A DNA stretch of 9,169 bases, taken from NCBI GenBank assembly GCA_021798635.1, contig JAJZGH010000204.1, forward strand, positions 1 through 9,169, written 5' to 3'. The translations under genes and the position numbers were made by a program. Below, piece after piece: positions 5,448-9,169 of the stretch (positions within the stretch are counted from its first letter, which is position 1; the number at the start of each line of letters is the position of its first letter). Origin of the DNA: Planctomycetota bacterium. Its GTDB lineage: Bacteria > Planctomycetota > Phycisphaerae > WQYP01. The notes under the pieces are model-generated. The model worked only from the letters and a program-made list of their open reading frames with translations. It made no database searches and was not told the origin of the DNA.

Positions 5448-7769
5448 TTACTTCATGCTCGCCTGCTTGAGTATCAGCTTGGATGCTTGATTGCTGGCCA
5501 CATTCAAGGCACCGAGTGTTGCCGCGGCGGCCGAGCGTACCTTCGCATTGGTTTCATGCGACACCTCATGGATCAAGCTGTCAATTTGCGAACGGCCCAG
5601 ATGGTTGCCTAAGTTGCGGGCCGACTGGGCCAAGCTCCTATAAAAAGCGTAGCGGACGCTTTCAGGAGTTGACTGGCCGTTCAAAGCCGCATGCGCCAGA
5701 ATCCGCTGGGCCTCCGGATTACGAATTTGCCCTAACGTTCCCGCTACGGCAATAATCACATTATTGTTTTGCGATTGCAGCGCCAGTTTCAGAGCCGGTA
5801 TCGCGCGGCTCACATCGTAAAGGCAGGAGCGGTTCATAGCCATGAGCTTTAATTCATGCGCCGCGGTTACCGCGAACTGCACCGATTCCTTGCTGCTGAT
5901 GGGCTTACTGCCCAAGCGTGTTAAGATCTCGGTATGGGCCTGACCGATGGAACTTGCCGTGGCCCCAGTCGGGATTTCTCCGATGGTGGGATCATTAACA
6001 AATTGTGCATGCAGCTTCGGCAGATCAGAGGCGGATCCCATGACCAGAACCGGGGTGGACCGCAGGCGGTAATCAGTGGCGGCATATTGCTGATATTGTG
6101 CCACCGCCGCCCCGCCGGGCACGATCACCAGGCCGATGTAGGGCACGCCCATGGATTCCGTGACCGCCTGGGCCACAGAGGCCGCGCCAATGACGCGATA
6201 ATTGGCTCGCAGACGGGCCTTCATCTCGTTACGGACTTGGATATCAGAATCCACCAGCAACAGCACCGGCTTGGTGGACTGTGCGATGGCCTGGGCCAGC
6301 GTTGGAATGACTTCATCTGAACCGGTGAACGCTTTGGCGGGATTGGCCCGGGCCAAAGCACTGGCGGCTTCAAATCGAACTGCTGGGTCTGGGTACGCCA
6401 GAGCCTGAATTAACGGCGACGGCGTTTTCCCTTTGCCCACTAAGCCATCCACGCCGCCGGTCTGCTGCAACGCCATAAGCGTCTTTAGAACCAGCGGGCT
6501 GTTATCGGCGCCTAAGGCAAGATTCAACACAGGATTAAGATAGCGCGGGCCGGCGGCAACCGCGTAATAATGAGCGTTGGGCATGCCAGGCTTGAGCGTC
6601 GGATCCTTGGCTCCAGCCGGCAGATCCACTTCGCGTCGCAAGTCAGCAGCCAGCCAAAGGCTGATGGCCGCGGAGTTTTTGGGGTCAAGCTTCAGCACCG
6701 CCTCGCAGGCACGCATGGTTTCAATATCTTTCCAGATCGGCGTTGGCACGGGTACACCGATAACATCATTAAGGCCCTGGTCATAATACCAGACCGGGTT
6801 GGTGGCCTCATTGGGATTATTGGCGGCCACGGACGGCTCGTTGTGATAATAACTTTCAGCCAGCCAGAGATACAATTCCGCAGCCGAAAGGTGATTAAAG
6901 CGTCCCGTGGGATCAATCTTGGAAATGGCGGTTCGCGCCGCTTTTTGCAGATCAGGCGGGGTATTTTTATCGCTGGCAATTTGTACCAGATACGGCAACG
7001 CCTGCGGATAACCGATGTTACCCAGCACCTGAACAATCTGAATCTTTTCCGGGGTGGACGGCGTCGCGAGTTGCCGTACCAATGGGTTCAAAAGCGACTT
7101 GCCAATATCGCTCATCATTTGCACGATCGTGGGGCCATAGTTGGCGTGCGACGGGCTGTTGAGAAAGTGGATAAAGAACGGCACGGAAAATTCACCCGCC
7201 GCATACAATCGCTGACGGGAAACGACATACGCCCGCGGACTATTTACCATCACCTTGATCGCCGCGATGATACGCGCCGGATTGCGCGCCACCATCAGGT
7301 GACCCTTTTGTATCAATGCCGATATGGCTGCGGAAACCTTTTTCAGTGGTTTATTCTGCTGATTGCCAATGAGAATTTCCGAAACATTGCGCCCATTGGC
7401 GGCCGCATCAAACGCCCGCAGCGCGGCAACCGGTGATGGGCTGGCCTTTAAGAATGCCTTGCCACAGTCTTGCGCGAGTTTTTCCTTGCCTAAAAGGGAA
7501 TAGTGCAAAAATAGATCGGCGTCATTAATCAATTTAGCCGAAGGCTTGGCGGCCATCATGGCGGCAGAGGCCTGCTGCGCTTGAGCCTGATGGGCCGGCG
7601 CGGCGGTAATCAGCAACGCTGCAGCCAGGGCGGCACCCCCGATCAGGCGCTGGAACAACCGAGTTCTCTTTGCCTGTTGCCCAATGGCGGCACCAGGCAG
7701 CGGGACTGAATTTCCCGACAAGTTGGAACACATCTGTTGCGCCCGTTGGGTAGAGAGCGATTTGAGCAT
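5448..7769 (-). CDS. Exported HEAT-repeat protein with embedded pseudo-receiver domain
   Basis: The function is unknown and no named family is recognised. A hydrophobic segment (LIGGAALAAALLITAAPA, 42-59) followed by AQA-QQ at 62-66 looks like a signal peptide with an unusually long 41-residue n-region, or an N-terminal anchor. HEAT-like helical repeats appear around 225-285, 451-496, 656-696 and 728-755, with a TPR-like stretch (LKLDPKNSAAISLWLA) in the middle. Residues 500-620 have a response-regulator alternation of strands and helices: PVLLLVDSD, YRVIGAAS, YIGLVIVPG, STPVLVMGSAS and IGEIPTG. The phosphoacceptor Asp, conserved Thr/Ser and Lys positions are occupied by V/P, Gly and Thr, so it should not be phosphorylated. 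Such repeats generally make protein-binding scaffolds. ATG 7769 has a strong GGAGG 4 bases upstream. The gene converges with the STN-like pair and stands alone. Confidence 0.85.
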   Translation of the reverse strand: MLKSLSTQRAQQMCSNLSGNSVPLPGAAIGQQAKRTRLFQRLIGGAALAAALLITAAPAHQAQAQQASAAMMAAKPSAKLINDADLFLHYSLLGKEKLAQDCGKAFLKASPSPVAALRAFDAAANGRNVSEILIGNQQNKPLKKVSAAISALIQKGHLMVARNPARIIAAIKVMVNSPRAYVVSRQRLYAAGEFSVPFFIHFLNSPSHANYGPTIVQMMSDIGKSLLNPLVRQLATPSTPEKIQIVQVLGNIGYPQALPYLVQIASDKNTPPDLQKAARTAISKIDPTGRFNHLSAAELYLWLAESYYHNEPSVAANNPNEATNPVWYYDQGLNDVIGVPVPTPIWKDIETMRACEAVLKLDPKNSAAISLWLAADLRREVDLPAGAKDPTLKPGMPNAHYYAVAAGPRYLNPVLNLALGADNSPLVLKTLMALQQTGGVDGLVGKGKTPSPLIQALAYPDPAVRFEAASALARANPAKAFTGSDEVIPTLAQAIAQSTKPVLLLVDSDIQVRNEMKARLRANYRVIGAASVAQAVTESMGVPYIGLVIVPGGAAVAQYQQYAATDYRLRSTPVLVMGSASDLPKLHAQFVNDPTIGEIPTGATASSIGQAHTEILTRLGSKPISSKESVQFAVTAAHELKLMAMNRSCLYDVSRAIPALKLALQSQNNNVIIAVAGTLGQIRNPEAQRILAHAALNGQSTPESVRYAFYRSLAQSARNLGNHLGRSQIDSLIHEVSHETNAKVRSAAAATLGALNVASNQASKLILKQASMK

Positions 7770-8103
7770 AAAGCCTCCGAAATATGTTTCGCGTTCTATA
7801 ATAATGTAAAGAGTCGGTTTTACCCGCTCCGCCTAACAGCTTCCCCGGTCACATCGGCTTGATAGAACCGCCCTACCTATGCACGCGAAGGCGTTATTTG
7901 TCCATTCGCCTGGGCTGCGGCGCTATCGCACCAGTCAGTGCCGTGGTCAAAAATGGAACCTTCCCTGCCACGGCGAGTGCCGATTATAGACCACTGGGGC
8001 AGGGTGTCAAAGAAAAAATCAACCAAGAATCCAGAATCCCGAATCTCCCAGTCCTCCCGCCAGTCCTCCCTGCGGCCTCTTCAACCCCCTTGACACTCCG
8101 GTT
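7770..8103. other. 334-bp gap between the HEAT gene and dinG, no gene seen
   Basis: This divergent region should hold promoters for both neighbours, but I see none with convincing -35 and -10 elements. GCCGTGG (7940-7946) and CCACGGC (7968-7974) form a 7-bp inverted repeat around a 21-base loop. Short purine/pyrimidine-rich repetition occurs near the dinG end: GAATC motifs at 8027-8046, and CCAGTCCTCCC twice at 8048-8058 and 8060-8070. A TTGACA at 8090-8095 has no -10 at proper spacing before the start codon. No convincing small gene was found. Confidence 0.5.
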
Positions 8104-9169
8104 ATGCTGGTTCAAATGCAAACGGATGCCCGCCATTTTCTCTCCCCGGACGGCCCCGTGGCCCGTCGTCTTAAAAACTTTGAACTCCGCCCCGAACAGG
8201 TCGAAATGGCCGCCTCCGTGGATGAAGCCTTTGAAAATAACCATCATCTTGTGGCTGAAGCTGGCACGGGCGTGGGAAAGTCCTTCGCCTACCTGATCCC
8301 GGCAATTCGGCAGGTGGTGGAGCACAACCGCCGGGTCGTTATCTCCACGCATACCATCAGTTTGCAGGAACAGTTAATCGAAAAGGACATTCCTTTTTTA
8401 CGCGCCGTCGGCGGCCAGGAATTTTCGGCGGTGCTGTGCAAAGGGCGAAGCAATTATCTTTGCCAGCGTCGCCTGGAGCAATCTTTAACCAAGATGGAAG
8501 TCCTGTTTCCCGATATGCGGCAACGTGATGATCTGGAAATGATTCAACGCTGGAGCGAAACCACTGCCGATGGCTCGCTTTCCTCCCTGCCCCGGCAACC
8601 CCTCTGGCAAACTTGGGATAAGGTGGCCGCCGAGCACGGCAACTGCATGGGGCGGCGCTGTAAATATTATGACAAGTGCTTTTACCAGGCCAGCCGCCGC
8701 AGAATTCAACATGGCCAGATCCTCATTTGCAACCATGCGATGTTTTTCGCCGATCTGGCCTTGCGCCGTGTAGGATCAGGCATTCTGCCAAAATATGATC
8801 TGGTCGTCTTGGACGAAGCCCATACCATTGAATCGGTCGCGGCTGATCATTTGGGGCTGAAAGTATCTGAATCGCAAGTGGAATATCTGCTGGGAAATCT
8901 TTTAAGCGCCCGTCAGGATCGCGGCTTTCTGATGTCGCTGCCCGATAAACTCGTGTTGCCGGCGAAGATGGCGGTGGATGCCACCCGCGCGGAAACGGAA
9001 AAGTTTTTTGAAAGCCTGGCGCAGTGGAAAAAAGAAAAAGCCCCCTCCAACGGCCGCATCCGCGATAAGGACATTGTGGATAATAAGCTCTCAGCATCTC
9101 TTGATTCTCTTGAGAAATCCCTGCGCGTTATTCTCCATGAATTGACCCGCCAAAGCACCATTGACTTCG
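8104..9169 (+). CDS. dinG: DinG/XPD-family iron-sulfur DNA helicase, C-terminus beyond the window
   Basis: This is a superfamily 2 helicase of the DinG/YoaA type. These are ATP-driven 5'-3' DNA helicases with an iron-sulfur domain, linked to resolving R-loops and other repair or replication intermediates. The 355 visible codons include a Q-motif region (FELRPEQVEMA, 26-36), Walker A AGTGVGKS (53-60), motif Ia (ISTHTISLQEQL, 80-91) and the DEAH box VVLDEAH (234-240). Four cysteines spaced as for the [4Fe-4S] cluster are Cys120, Cys181, Cys186 and Cys192, the last three as C-x4-C-x5-C, the spacing in E. coli DinG. No N-terminal exonuclease domain is present, unlike the Bacillus-type protein. 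The second RecA-like domain lies off the window. ATG 8104 and ATG 8116 are both possible starts; neither has a good Shine-Dalgarno. The frame is open further upstream but without an ATG in the part I read. I did not separate DinG from YoaA. Confidence 0.93.
   Translation, partial: MLVQMQTDARHFLSPDGPVARRLKNFELRPEQVEMAASVDEAFENNHHLVAEAGTGVGKSFAYLIPAIRQVVEHNRRVVISTHTISLQEQLIEKDIPFLRAVGGQEFSAVLCKGRSNYLCQRRLEQSLTKMEVLFPDMRQRDDLEMIQRWSETTADGSLSSLPRQPLWQTWDKVAAEHGNCMGRRCKYYDKCFYQASRRRIQHGQILICNHAMFFADLALRRVGSGILPKYDLVVLDEAHTIESVAADHLGLKVSESQVEYLLGNLLSARQDRGFLMSLPDKLVLPAKMAVDATRAETEKFFESLAQWKKEKAPSNGRIRDKDIVDNKLSASLDSLEKSLRVILHELTRQSTIDF

Noticed and set aside
6570..7436. 288-codon + strand reading frame opposite the HEAT gene
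   Set aside because: It is Arg/His/Gly-rich, shows no domain, and lies wholly opposite a gene with a signal peptide, a good ribosome site and repeat structure. It is a shadow of the GC-rich codon pattern.
8048..8070. CCAGTCCTCCC repeated twice, considered as a CRISPR or tandem array
   Set aside because: There are only two 11-bp copies with a one-base spacer in pyrimidine-rich DNA, so no array is present.
8090..8108. TTGACA and TATGCT as a dinG promoter
   Set aside because: The spacing is only 7 bp, and the TATGCT overlaps the start codon.
7859..8296. 145-codon + strand reading frame before and into dinG
   Set aside because: It overlaps about 190 bp of dinG in another frame and the product looks like random Pro/Leu-rich sequence. 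The DinG motifs clearly claim the other frame.

Overview
This window reads as a piece of an ordinary bacterial chromosome, probably from the Planctomycetota and perhaps the class Phycisphaerae. I base this on the two small exported proteins at 3554-5332, which pair an STN/secretin-N-like domain with a C-terminal V.P..W...GG module that I associate with planctomycetal proteins. The large exported HEAT-repeat protein and the habit of single genes separated by 110-330 bp gaps fit as well. The lineage is an inference, not a measurement.

Layout. A family 2 glycosyltransferase runs leftward off the left edge (838 to <1). Diverging from it is trpS (957-2063, +), encoding tryptophanyl-tRNA synthetase. 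A repeat-rich gap (2064-2291) then separates trpS from the convergent ribD (2292-3428, -), the bifunctional riboflavin deaminase/reductase. A compact AT-rich divergent promoter region (3429-3553) sits between ribD and two tandem, diverged paralogues on the + strand (3554-4342 and 4454-5332). Both paralogues encode small exported STN-like proteins that lack a secretin channel domain. They converge on a 773-codon gene (7769-5448, -) for an exported HEAT-repeat protein with an embedded receiver-like fold that has lost its phosphorylation residues. After a 334 bp gap with no convincing gene, a DinG/XPD-family iron-sulfur helicase starts at 8104 (+) and runs off the right edge.

How the genes relate. 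The glycosyltransferase, trpS, ribD and dinG look like independent housekeeping or envelope genes and form no evident operon. The part that well-known families do not explain is the exported trio at 3554-7769: two STN-like paralogues with very different linkers (Gly/Ser-rich versus Lys/Arg-rich), facing a HEAT/pseudo-receiver protein. Both convergent gaps (2064-2291 and 5333-5447) carry a copy of the same 39-bp repeat. A second repeat family near 2047-2157 supplies the last codons and stop of trpS. I found no tRNA, rRNA, CRISPR array, transposase, phage gene or FMN riboswitch.
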